A stretch of DNA of 38,856 bases from positions 1 to 38,856 of the forward strand of contig DAIDME010000001.1 of assembly GCA_027449125.1 (NCBI GenBank), written 5' to 3'. How positions within the stretch are numbered: the stretch's first letter is position 1; each line of letters starts with the position of its first letter. Both the position numbers and the translations under genes were made by a program. Below are positions 32,186-38,856 of this stretch, in pieces. The stretch is from Solirubrobacterales bacterium (GTDB taxonomy: Bacteria > Actinomycetota > Thermoleophilia > Solirubrobacterales > Solirubrobacteraceae). The notes beneath the pieces are model-generated. The model was not told where the DNA came from. It saw only the letters and a program-made list of their open reading frames with translations, and ran no database searches.

Positions 32186-34063
32186 GTGTGCGGGATCTGC
32201 GGAGCGGTGGAGGCACGGCCTGGGGCGACGGTCGATGCCGTCGCTGGTCAGCTTCTTACCCAGCGCCACCGCGGACCCGACGCCGAGGGCTGGTTCGACG
32301 GTGGGCGTGGAGTGATCGCGCAAAACCGCCTCGCAATCATCGATCTGGTGACCGGCGACCCGCCAATCCTCAACGAGGATGGCACGATCGGCGCCGTCCT
32401 CAACGGCGAGATCTACAACTTTCGCGAGCTTCGCGACGACCTTCGCCACGCTGGGCACACGCTCCACTCCTCAGGCGACACAGAAGTTTTGGCGCACTTT
32501 GCCGAATCACTGAGCGCACGGGAACTAGCTCGGCGCTTGGACGGGATGTTTGCGTTCGCGACCTGGGATCGGCGTCGAGAGACGCTGACGCTAGGCCGTG
32601 ACCGAACCGGCAAGAAGCCGCTTTACTACTACTGCAGTGACGGCATCTTCGTGTTCGCGAGCGAGCTCAAAGGCGTGCTTGCCCACCCAAGCGTGCCGAG
32701 GGAGCTGAACCAAAGGGCCCTGCCGGCGTACCTGACGTTTGGCTACGTTCCAACTCCCGAGACTTTCTTCGAAGGCATCTACAGCCTGCCGGCTGGACAC
32801 GTGCTCACCTACGAGCCCGGTGGCCAACCTCTGGTCGAGCGATATTGGAGCGTGCCCGTGCCGGGAGTGACGGCGGGCGTTGACACGCTAGATATAACCA
32901 TGCGGGAAGCGGCGGCGGAGGTGCGGCGATTGCTCGCGGAGTCCGTTAGGCGTCGGCTCGTGGCCGATGTGCCACTCGGAGCCTTCCTCAGTGGTGGCAT
33001 CGACTCGAGCGCGGTCGTGGCGATCATGTCCGGGCTGATGGCCGAACCGGTGAAGACCTTCACAATCGGGTTCGACGACCGCGACGGCTTCGACGAACGT
33101 CCCTACGCCAAGATCGTCGCGGAGCGGTTCGGCACGGAGCACTACGAGCAGGTTGCGAGCCCTGAAGCGGTTGAGCTTGTGGAGCGTCTCGTGCATCACC
33201 ACGATCAGCCTTTCGGTGATTCCAGTGCCGTCCCGACCTTTCTCCTAAACGAGGCAGCACGGCGTCAGGTGACCGTGGCGCTGTCAGGCGACGGCGGCGA
33301 CGAACTCTTCGCCGGTTACGAGCGCTTTGCCGCCGGCGTGCTCGCGTCCAAGCTCATAGCGGTTCCGACGGGGCTCCGTCGAGGAGGACGGACTCTCCTC
33401 GGTATGCTCCCGCCGGAAGCTGTGCACGGCCGCATGGGCCGCGCACAGCGGTTTGCAGCTGCCGCAGACCGAGGTATGCCAGACGCATACCTCGAGTGGA
33501 TCAGCTACGTGCCAGAGCTGTGGCGCCGGCGGCTGATCAACCCGTCGAGCGAGTGGGCGCGCGACGATTATCGGGCGCGCTGGGAGGCGACCCAGGGTGC
33601 CAAACCGCTTGACCGGTTGCTCGGGCTCAACCTTGAGACCTACTTGGTTGACGACCTGTTGGTGAAGATGGACCGTACGAGTATGGCCCACGGTCTTGAG
33701 GTGCGCTCGCCGTTTCTTGACACGGCGCTCATCGAGTTCGCCGCTAGACTGCCGCCAGCCAGCAAGGCGAGGGGCCTGTCGCTCAAGCGGGTGCTGAAGC
33801 GCGCAGTCGCGGATCTGCTTCCGGCCGCCATACTCGATCGCCCGAAGCGCGGCTTTGGTGTCCCGCTGGACCGCTGGTTTCGCGAGGATCTGGAGCGCTA
33901 TACGGCAGCCATGCTTGGTGGGGGCGCGCGGGTCCGCAACCATGTGAACGACGAGGCGTTGGACACCATGCTCGCCGAGCATCGCTCTGGTGCGAGTAAC
34001 CACGGACACTCGCTCTGGACGCTGCTCACTTTGGAGCTTTTCCTGAGGCGTCAGGATTGGTAG
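32186..34063 (+). CDS. Glutamine-hydrolysing asparagine synthase-like amidotransferase
   Basis: 625 residues, the typical length of AsnB proteins of surface-polysaccharide loci. Cys2 (MCGICG) fixes the GTG at 32186 as the start, because the Cys must become N-terminal. NGEIYNF (73-79), RDRTGKKPLYY, LSGGIDSS (268-275) for ATP, and ALSGDGGDELFAGYERF and MAHGLEVRSPFLD are all present. It forms an amide from glutamine ammonia and an ATP-activated acid; in this locus the acceptor is probably a uronic acid or amino-acid substituent rather than free aspartate. It is a paralogue of the first 625 residues of the divergent fusion protein. Confidence 0.92.
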   Translation: MCGICGAVEARPGATVDAVAGQLLTQRHRGPDAEGWFDGGRGVIAQNRLAIIDLVTGDPPILNEDGTIGAVLNGEIYNFRELRDDLRHAGHTLHSSGDTEVLAHFAESLSARELARRLDGMFAFATWDRRRETLTLGRDRTGKKPLYYYCSDGIFVFASELKGVLAHPSVPRELNQRALPAYLTFGYVPTPETFFEGIYSLPAGHVLTYEPGGQPLVERYWSVPVPGVTAGVDTLDITMREAAAEVRRLLAESVRRRLVADVPLGAFLSGGIDSSAVVAIMSGLMAEPVKTFTIGFDDRDGFDERPYAKIVAERFGTEHYEQVASPEAVELVERLVHHHDQPFGDSSAVPTFLLNEAARRQVTVALSGDGGDELFAGYERFAAGVLASKLIAVPTGLRRGGRTLLGMLPPEAVHGRMGRAQRFAAAADRGMPDAYLEWISYVPELWRRRLINPSSEWARDDYRARWEATQGAKPLDRLLGLNLETYLVDDLLVKMDRTSMAHGLEVRSPFLDTALIEFAARLPPASKARGLSLKRVLKRAVADLLPAAILDRPKRGFGVPLDRWFREDLERYTAAMLGGGARVRNHVNDEALDTMLAEHRSGASNHGHSLWTLLTLELFLRRQDW

Positions 34064-34323
34064 GAGGAGATCTCCGAAGGTCGCGGCGATGAGCAGTTGC
34101 CGTGCACCAGCACGCTGCGGCCGACACCGTGGTCGATGCTGTGTTGCGTGTGCCGGCGTGCGTCCGCACCTCCGGTTCTGGTTTGGAAGGGTGGCACGGC
34201 TCTGGTGCCAGGCGGTGGCTCAACTACAGGGCCGCTGGGGCCATCGTACACTCGAAACTCGGCATAATCGGCCACGCAAGCCGCTTTCGGCGCGCAGTTC
34301 AGGACGACAGCCACGTTCCGTGC

Positions 34324-35331
34324 ATGATGCCATCTGACGAAACACCAGCCAGCTACCGTGCGGCGCTGAGCGGCCGACGTGTGCTCGTCACCGGCTGCGC
34401 CGGGTTCATCGGCTCCCACGTCGCTCAGGCTCTGCTCGAGGCCCAGGTTGACGTCGTCGGGGTCGACTGCTTCAACGATAACTACGCCCGCCGTGAGAAG
34501 CTCGATAACCTGCGGCATCTGACAAGCTGGGAGAGATTCGAGTTCACGCCGATCGACCTGGCGAGGGGCGCATTGGCGGAGGTCGTTCATGAGTGCGACC
34601 TGGTCTTGCATCTTGCCGCCGAGCCTGGCGTGCGAACCAGCTGGGGTTCGCGCTACGAGCAGTACCTCCGTAACAATGTCCTGGCGACTCAGCATCTTCT
34701 CGAGGCGCTCCGCGCCACGCCTGAGACGCGGATGGTGTACGCGTCGTCGTCCTCGGTGTACGGTGACACCGATCTGCGCCCCACGCCCGAGGCGGCCAGC
34801 CTGCGTCCCCGGTCTCCTTACGGGCAGACGAAGGTCGCGATGGAGCATCTCTGCGAACTCTACAGCGCCAACTTCGGCGTAGATACCGTTGGACTCCGCT
34901 ACTTCACCGTGTACGGTCCGCGCCAACGCCCCGACATGGCTTTCTACCGGATCTGTCGTGCAGTGCTGACAGACTTGGAGTTCGTCGTGTTCGGCGACGG
35001 TCGGCAGACACGGGACTTCACGTTCGTCGACGACATCGTGGCCGCGACGCTCGCGGCAGCGACCGCGAAAGTCTCGGAGGACCGGATATTCAACATCGGC
35101 GGGGGCTCTCCCGCTTCACTGAGAGAGGCGATCGAGATCGTGGCCCATCTCGCCGAGCGCACACCGGCGATCCGTTACGAAGACAGTGAACGCGGCGACG
35201 TGCGTGACACCGCGGCAGACACCACTCGCGCCCAGAACGTTCTCGGCTTCACTCCGTCCACCAGTCTCTCCGACGGACTTGCGGCTGAGTTGCACTGGCT
35301 CAGCGGACGGCTGACAAGCAACCCCGTCTGA
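34324..35331 (+). CDS. NAD-dependent nucleotide-sugar epimerase, UDP-glucuronate 4-epimerase-like
   Basis: 335 residues from ATG 34324 (or 34327). Extended SDR: VLVTGCAGFIGSHVAQALL, D-C-F-N-D-N-Y as in UDP-glucuronate epimerases, LHLAAEPGVRTSWG, YASSSSVYGD, and the catalytic SPYGQTKVAMEHL (Y-x-x-x-K). RYFTVYGPRQRPDMAFYRI is characteristic of the GAE group, which makes UDP-galacturonate. That would supply a uronic acid for the AsnB-like enzymes. A longer frame from 34102 would add about 74 residues with no family similarity. The 260-bp gap upstream contains CATAAT (34263-34268) as a weak -10 candidate and no gene I can support. Confidence 0.92.
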   Translation: MMPSDETPASYRAALSGRRVLVTGCAGFIGSHVAQALLEAQVDVVGVDCFNDNYARREKLDNLRHLTSWERFEFTPIDLARGALAEVVHECDLVLHLAAEPGVRTSWGSRYEQYLRNNVLATQHLLEALRATPETRMVYASSSSVYGDTDLRPTPEAASLRPRSPYGQTKVAMEHLCELYSANFGVDTVGLRYFTVYGPRQRPDMAFYRICRAVLTDLEFVVFGDGRQTRDFTFVDDIVAATLAAATAKVSEDRIFNIGGGSPASLREAIEIVAHLAERTPAIRYEDSERGDVRDTAADTTRAQNVLGFTPSTSLSDGLAAELHWLSGRLTSNPV

Positions 35332-35371
35332 TATGCCAAGCGTACGCTGCGAGTTCTCTGGCCTGACACGG

Positions 35372-35389
35372 CTGCCGGTACTCCGGCAG
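35372..35389 (+). terminator. Strong GC hairpin after the epimerase gene
   Basis: CTGCCGG-TACT-CCGGCAG is a perfect 7-bp stem with a 4-nt loop, 40 bp after the epimerase stop. No T-run follows. Its place between two codirectional genes suggests a terminator of the epimerase. Confidence 0.45.
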
Positions 35390-35425
35390 GCTCGCTGCAA
35401 TGCGCGTGGCGCTGGCAGGGCATGG

Positions 35426-35431
35426 TAGAAT
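35426..35431 (+). promoter_or_regulatory. -10 element before the glycosyltransferase gene at 35453
   Basis: TAGAAT is one base from consensus; transcription would start about 15 nt before the GTG at 35453. No clear -35 and no ribosome-binding site. Confidence 0.45.
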
Positions 35432-35452
35432 GCGCCACGTCGCACAGCACAC

Positions 35453-36604
35453 GTGACGCAGGCGCGAATCTTCTATCTCTCCTACGATGGCATGGGGGAG
35501 CCGCTTGGACGCTCACAGGTGCTCGCCTATCTCTTCAGGCTCGCGAGAGAGTTCGAGGTCGTCCTCGTTTCGTTCGAGAAGCCTGATGCCGACCACGCCG
35601 CTCTGCATGCGGAGCTGGCATCGCACGGGATCGACTGGCATCCCTTGAGCTATCACAAGCGCCCACCCGTTCTGTCCACCATCCTGGACGTGGCTGCTGG
35701 CGTGCGAGAACTCTGGCGGGTGAGCCGCGCGGTCAAGCCTGACATCGTCCACGTGCGCAGCTACGTACCGGCGCTGATCGCGATGTTAGGTAGGCCCGCC
35801 ACCGGCGGCAGGTTCGTCTTCGATATCCGTGGCTTCTGGCCTGAGGAACGTGTCGAAGGCGGAATCTGGCCGGCCGGCGGCGCTCTCTTCAGAATCGCCA
35901 AGCGCTGCGAGCGATGGTTCTTCCGCTCCGCCGACGCCGTGGTGACACTCACGCAGGCGTCTGTGCCCCGGATCCAAGGCATCATGGGCGGCAACACCGC
36001 GCCGCTCGTGGTGATCCCCACGTGCGCCGAGCTTGCGCGCTTCGACCAGTCGGCAGCTCGTCCCACCGGTCCGCGCGTGCTCTGGTGCGGCTCGATCGGG
36101 ACGTGGTATCGGTTCGACCTCGCTGCCCCCCTGGCCCGGGCGCTCGGCATGCAGCTGGAGGTGCTCACGCGGCAGACAGACCTTGCTCGCGAGGTGCTGG
36201 CTCAGGATCAGGATCAGGCCCACGTGCGCACGCTGCCTCCGGCCGAGATCCCGAGCGAGATGTGCGCACGCGACGTTGGCCTCGCACTCTGCAAAGATGT
36301 GCTCGCGATGCAGGCCATGGCGCCGACTCGCTTTGCCGAGTACATGGCCGCGGGGATGGCGGTGATCGTCACCCAGGGCCTGGGAGACGTTGAGCGGCTG
36401 GTTGCTGAGCACCGTGTCGGCGTCGTGCTCCGCAGCGAGGATGAGGCCGGATTTGCCGAGGCCGCCCAGGCGGTCACGGAGCTGCTCGCCGATCCCGACC
36501 TGGTGGATCGCTGCAGAGCGCTCGCGCGCGAGCGCTTTGACGTTGAGGCTGGAGTCGCAGCGTACGCAGAGCTCTACCGCAGGTTGCTGAGCTCCGCGGG
36601 CTGA
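35453..36604 (+). CDS. Family 4 glycosyltransferase
   Basis: 383 residues. GT-B fold with YDGMGEPLGRSQVLAYLFRLA, FDIRGFWPEERVEGG (the second part of the acceptor site seen in many exopolysaccharide GT4 enzymes), VVTLTQASVPRI, and a C-terminal domain with LWCGSIGTWY and APTRFAEYMAAGMAVIVT, where E-Y-M-A-A-G-M replaces the usual E-A-M-A-x-G. No membrane segment. It converges with the next gene, whose stop is only 30 bp away. Confidence 0.9.
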   Translation: MTQARIFYLSYDGMGEPLGRSQVLAYLFRLAREFEVVLVSFEKPDADHAALHAELASHGIDWHPLSYHKRPPVLSTILDVAAGVRELWRVSRAVKPDIVHVRSYVPALIAMLGRPATGGRFVFDIRGFWPEERVEGGIWPAGGALFRIAKRCERWFFRSADAVVTLTQASVPRIQGIMGGNTAPLVVIPTCAELARFDQSAARPTGPRVLWCGSIGTWYRFDLAAPLARALGMQLEVLTRQTDLAREVLAQDQDQAHVRTLPPAEIPSEMCARDVGLALCKDVLAMQAMAPTRFAEYMAAGMAVIVTQGLGDVERLVAEHRVGVVLRSEDEAGFAEAAQAVTELLADPDLVDRCRALARERFDVEAGVAAYAELYRRLLSSAG

Positions 36605-36634
36605 ATGCGGTGCTCGCCTCGTGGAACCTGCCGA

Positions 36635-37714
36635 CTACGGCAGCACAGAGCGGAACGCGGCGATCACCTTCTCGCTGTTGGCCTGGAGCGTGTAGCGCTC
36701 GCGGGCTACCTCCGCGCCACGCGCGCCCATCTGCTCGCGCAGCGAGGGATTCTCGATCAGCTGTGTCGCAAAGGTGACCCAATCTCGTGGCGTGTCTGCC
36801 AGGAAGCCGGTGTGGCCATGCTCGATGACGGCTGGGTTGGCGCCGAGCGGGGTGGCCACCGGAGGGATCCCGAGTGCCATGTACTGGATCAGCTTCAGAT
36901 AGAACTTGTGCGGTGTCCAGGGTGTGTGGGGGAGCGGCAGGAGCCCCACATCGAGCTGACGGAGGTCCCGCACTTCTGTGGCAGCGTTCCAGGGCTGCCC
37001 GCGATGAGGAACGTCCGGAAGGCCGAAGTCCTGGGCTCCGATCAAACGCACGCTCACGTCGGTACGCGCGGCGAGCTCTCGCAGCGGTGTCCGGATCACC
37101 TGTAGGTTGGGAGCGGTGCTGGGACTGCCGCTCCAGCCGATGACGACGCGAGGGTCGGGGCTTGCGCGCGGTCGCCAGCCATCGTAGAGGTCGCCGTCAA
37201 CGATGCTCGGTATCTCCCAGACGTTGCTGTTGAAGCGCCTCGCATAGGCGACGTGACTGGGGGAGTTGGCGGTGACCGCGGCGCTCATGCGGCACAGGCT
37301 CCGCACCTTGCCCGGGAACTTGAGATAGGAGAAGAGGCCGTTGGTCGGGCTCCGATACGGAATGTAGAGCGGATCGTCGAGGTGATAGATGAGTGGCCGC
37401 CCGAAGCTCGCGACCCAGCGCTCCACGAGTGCCGGTCCGATCAACGTCGCCTCCCGGTTGATGAGGACCGCATCGTACTCCCGTGCCGCCCGTGCCTTGG
37501 GCAGGAACGCGGCGTATGCGCGTGCCATCTCGTACGCCTTACGGCCGACGCCTACAGACTCGTAGATGATCTGGTGGAGCGCATCGGTCTCAAAGACAGC
37601 GTAATGGAGCGTGATGCCAGCGTCGGCAAGCGGACGCTCCCAAAGCTCAAAGCTGGATCGCGGGCCGGCCGTCGAGCCATACGGGTATGGCGTGAGCACC
37701 AGAACTCGCATCAT
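36635..37714 (-). CDS. Family 4 glycosyltransferase-like protein
   Basis: 359 residues from ATG 37714 (the next codon is also ATG). GT-B architecture: LVLTPYPYGSTAGPRSSFELW at the N-terminus, YHLDDPLYIPYRSP in the middle, then IGWSGSPSTAPNLQVI and a C-terminal KLIQYMALGIPPVATPLGANPAVI that corresponds to the donor-binding E-x-M-A-x-G-x-P segment with Gln for Glu. RPLIYHLDD is typical of this GT4-like group. Likely adds a sugar to the glycan. Confidence 0.85.
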   Translation of the reverse strand: MMRVLVLTPYPYGSTAGPRSSFELWERPLADAGITLHYAVFETDALHQIIYESVGVGRKAYEMARAYAAFLPKARAAREYDAVLINREATLIGPALVERWVASFGRPLIYHLDDPLYIPYRSPTNGLFSYLKFPGKVRSLCRMSAAVTANSPSHVAYARRFNSNVWEIPSIVDGDLYDGWRPRASPDPRVVIGWSGSPSTAPNLQVIRTPLRELAARTDVSVRLIGAQDFGLPDVPHRGQPWNAATEVRDLRQLDVGLLPLPHTPWTPHKFYLKLIQYMALGIPPVATPLGANPAVIEHGHTGFLADTPRDWVTFATQLIENPSLREQMGARGAEVARERYTLQANSEKVIAAFRSVLP

Positions 37715-37793
37715 GCGCTTGGCAGGAACGATGCTTTCGGGCCATCAGCCGACTCGCGACGAAACAAGCGTGGGCGACGCAGTCGCGGCAGCT

Positions 37794-38856
37794 TCACGCC
37801 GTCAAGTCTTGATCGGCAGCGGAGTTATCGGAACTCGCTTTGGCGGCTACCACCGTCGGCGCCTGTGTCAGCTTGACGCCCGCCCCGGACTGACCGCGCG
37901 CTTTCCGACCGCTCCGCTTGGTCTTGCGGTCCGTGGCCGCGTAGTAATGACGTGCGTAGCCAGCGTAGCCAGCTCCGGATCGAACGGCGGTCGCGACCGT
38001 ACCCAACAGCCTGCCATGGGCTGCGACAACGATCTTCTGTAGGCGCGTGACGGTCGCGCGGTGGGACTGGTTCATGCGCGCGACGAGGATGACGCCGCTG
38101 ACGGCCGACATGAGCGGAACCGCGTCGCTGACGGCAAGCGCTGCGGGGGTATCGATGACCACGAGGTCGCAGAGCGACTCGAGGTGCCTGACCAGTTCGC
38201 GCATCGCAGTCGAGCTCACGAGCGCCGCAGGATTTGGCGGAACCGGCCCAGCCGGCAGGAGCCGCAGGCGCCCGGTCGCGTCCGCTGGAAGCTTCCAGTC
38301 CGTGAGCACGGACTCGGCTGGACGTGAGTCCGCGATCACAGAGGTGAGGCCAGGCGTCTCGACCATCTCGAAGCGGTGGCTGGTGCCGGCGCGCCGCAGG
38401 TCCGCGTCTACCAGGATCACGTCCATGTTGGCTCGCGCGGCGGCCAGGGCCAGGCCCGAGGCGACGGTGCTCTTGCCCTCCTGTTCGAGCGGACTCGTGA
38501 CCAGGACGCTGTTCAGGCGCTCGTCCGCGCTGAAATAGGTGAGCGCCGTCCGGAGCATCTGAAACGACTCCTCCTCTACGGCCCCCAAGTCGAGGCCCTC
38601 GGAGAACGCCGCCGGACCGATGGCCGCGAGCAGCGGCAGCTTCGTCAGGCGCTCGAGGTCGTCGGGACCGTGCAGGCCTTTGTCAGCCCCCTCCAGCAAG
38701 AGCACTGCGCCAGCTGCGAGCAGGATCCCGATCACGAGCGCGAGTTCAACCGCACGGCGGATATGCGGTCCCACGGGCGTGTAGTTTGGCGTTGCGGCCT
38801 GGATTATCTGCGGGCCGTGGGACTCCGTTTGGAGCTGCGCCTTGTCCTGGCCTATC
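37794..38856 (-). CDS. Wzz-type chain-length regulator with fused BY-kinase domain (5' end outside window)
   Basis: The frame is open to the window edge, so the N-terminal Wzz part is missing; the in-frame GTG at 38774 is not the start. The visible sequence starts just before the second membrane helix (VELALVIGILLAAGAVLLL) and continues with a bacterial tyrosine autokinase domain. That domain has Walker A SPLEQEGKST, Walker A' VILVDADLRR and Walker B LVVIDTPAA. A Tyr cluster (YAGYARHYYAATD) near the C-terminus is the expected autophosphorylation site, followed by a basic tail. Such proteins control chain length and export of capsule or exopolysaccharide. It points away from the GT4 gene at 36635, in the same direction, 79 bp upstream of it. 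Confidence 0.93.
   Translation of the reverse strand, partial: IGQDKAQLQTESHGPQIIQAATPNYTPVGPHIRRAVELALVIGILLAAGAVLLLEGADKGLHGPDDLERLTKLPLLAAIGPAAFSEGLDLGAVEEESFQMLRTALTYFSADERLNSVLVTSPLEQEGKSTVASGLALAAARANMDVILVDADLRRAGTSHRFEMVETPGLTSVIADSRPAESVLTDWKLPADATGRLRLLPAGPVPPNPAALVSSTAMRELVRHLESLCDLVVIDTPAALAVSDAVPLMSAVSGVILVARMNQSHRATVTRLQKIVVAAHGRLLGTVATAVRSGAGYAGYARHYYAATDRKTKRSGRKARGQSGAGVKLTQAPTVVAAKASSDNSAADQDLTA

Noticed and set aside
34102-34323. An N-terminal extension of the epimerase at 34324
   Set aside because: The 74 extra residues have no family similarity, and the SDR domain begins about 18 residues after the ATG at 34324.
1-38856. CRISPR array, tRNA or rRNA genes
   Set aside because: No regularly spaced repeats were seen, and no tRNA cloverleaf or rRNA-like segment was recognised on either strand by eye.

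Overview
The window is G+C-rich bacterial chromosome and looks actinobacterial, most likely class Thermoleophilia (Solirubrobacterales-like). That placement is inferred from base composition, GTG/TTG start codons, an Arg-rich Rho-type protein, a contiguous gatC-gatA-gatB operon and many apparently leaderless genes. It is not proved by any marker gene. I see no tRNA, rRNA, CRISPR array or phage module.

Layout. 1-480 is the 3' end of pntB. 620-2086 is a stand-alone AAA_14/DUF4143 ATPase. 2234-3568 is a Rho-type protein that has lost catalytic positions. 3582-5637 (minus) holds a queuosine-salvage glycosylase and a MauE-thioredoxin fusion. 5681-8232 (plus) holds two HprK-like P-loop paralogues on either side of a PqqD-Tat-Cys-rich fusion protein. 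The first paralogue has lost its Walker A lysine. I regard this cassette, together with the divergent MauE-thioredoxin gene, as the best candidate for an undescribed system. 8278-10521 is a PcrA/UvrD helicase. 10569-10905 is a Phd-type antitoxin followed by a truncated PIN toxin. 11002-13858 encodes a small secreted protein, a LolD/MacB-type ABC ATPase, its FtsX-like permease and a membrane protein. 13869-17040 is gatCAB.

From 17231 to the end the window is a polysaccharide or cell-surface glycan locus. It contains a double-domain sugar epimerase, a WecA/TagO-type initiating transferase, a decayed ISL3 transposase remnant, three GT2 glycosyltransferases and an ABC flippase. A tightly overlapping four-gene minus-strand operon follows: GT4, GT4, methyltransferase and an AsnB-GT2 fusion. 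A second AsnB diverges from it. An epimerase, two more GT4 enzymes and a 5'-truncated Wzz/tyrosine-autokinase protein complete the locus. Base composition drops clearly in about 21.0-26.0 kb, consistent with acquired DNA.

How the genes probably work together. Epimerases make nucleotide sugars. The WecA-like enzyme starts a lipid-linked glycan. GT2/GT4 enzymes extend it, and the AsnB-like amidotransferases and the methyltransferase decorate it. The ABC protein flips the lipid-linked product, and the Wzz/BY-kinase controls chain length or export. No Wzy polymerase is seen; it may lie outside. In the 4.6-8.2 kb cassette the MauE-thioredoxin membrane protein could handle the cysteines of the Tat-exported protein, while the cytoplasmic PqqD-like domain and the HprK-like kinase could modify it before export. 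That link is inferred from domain architecture only.
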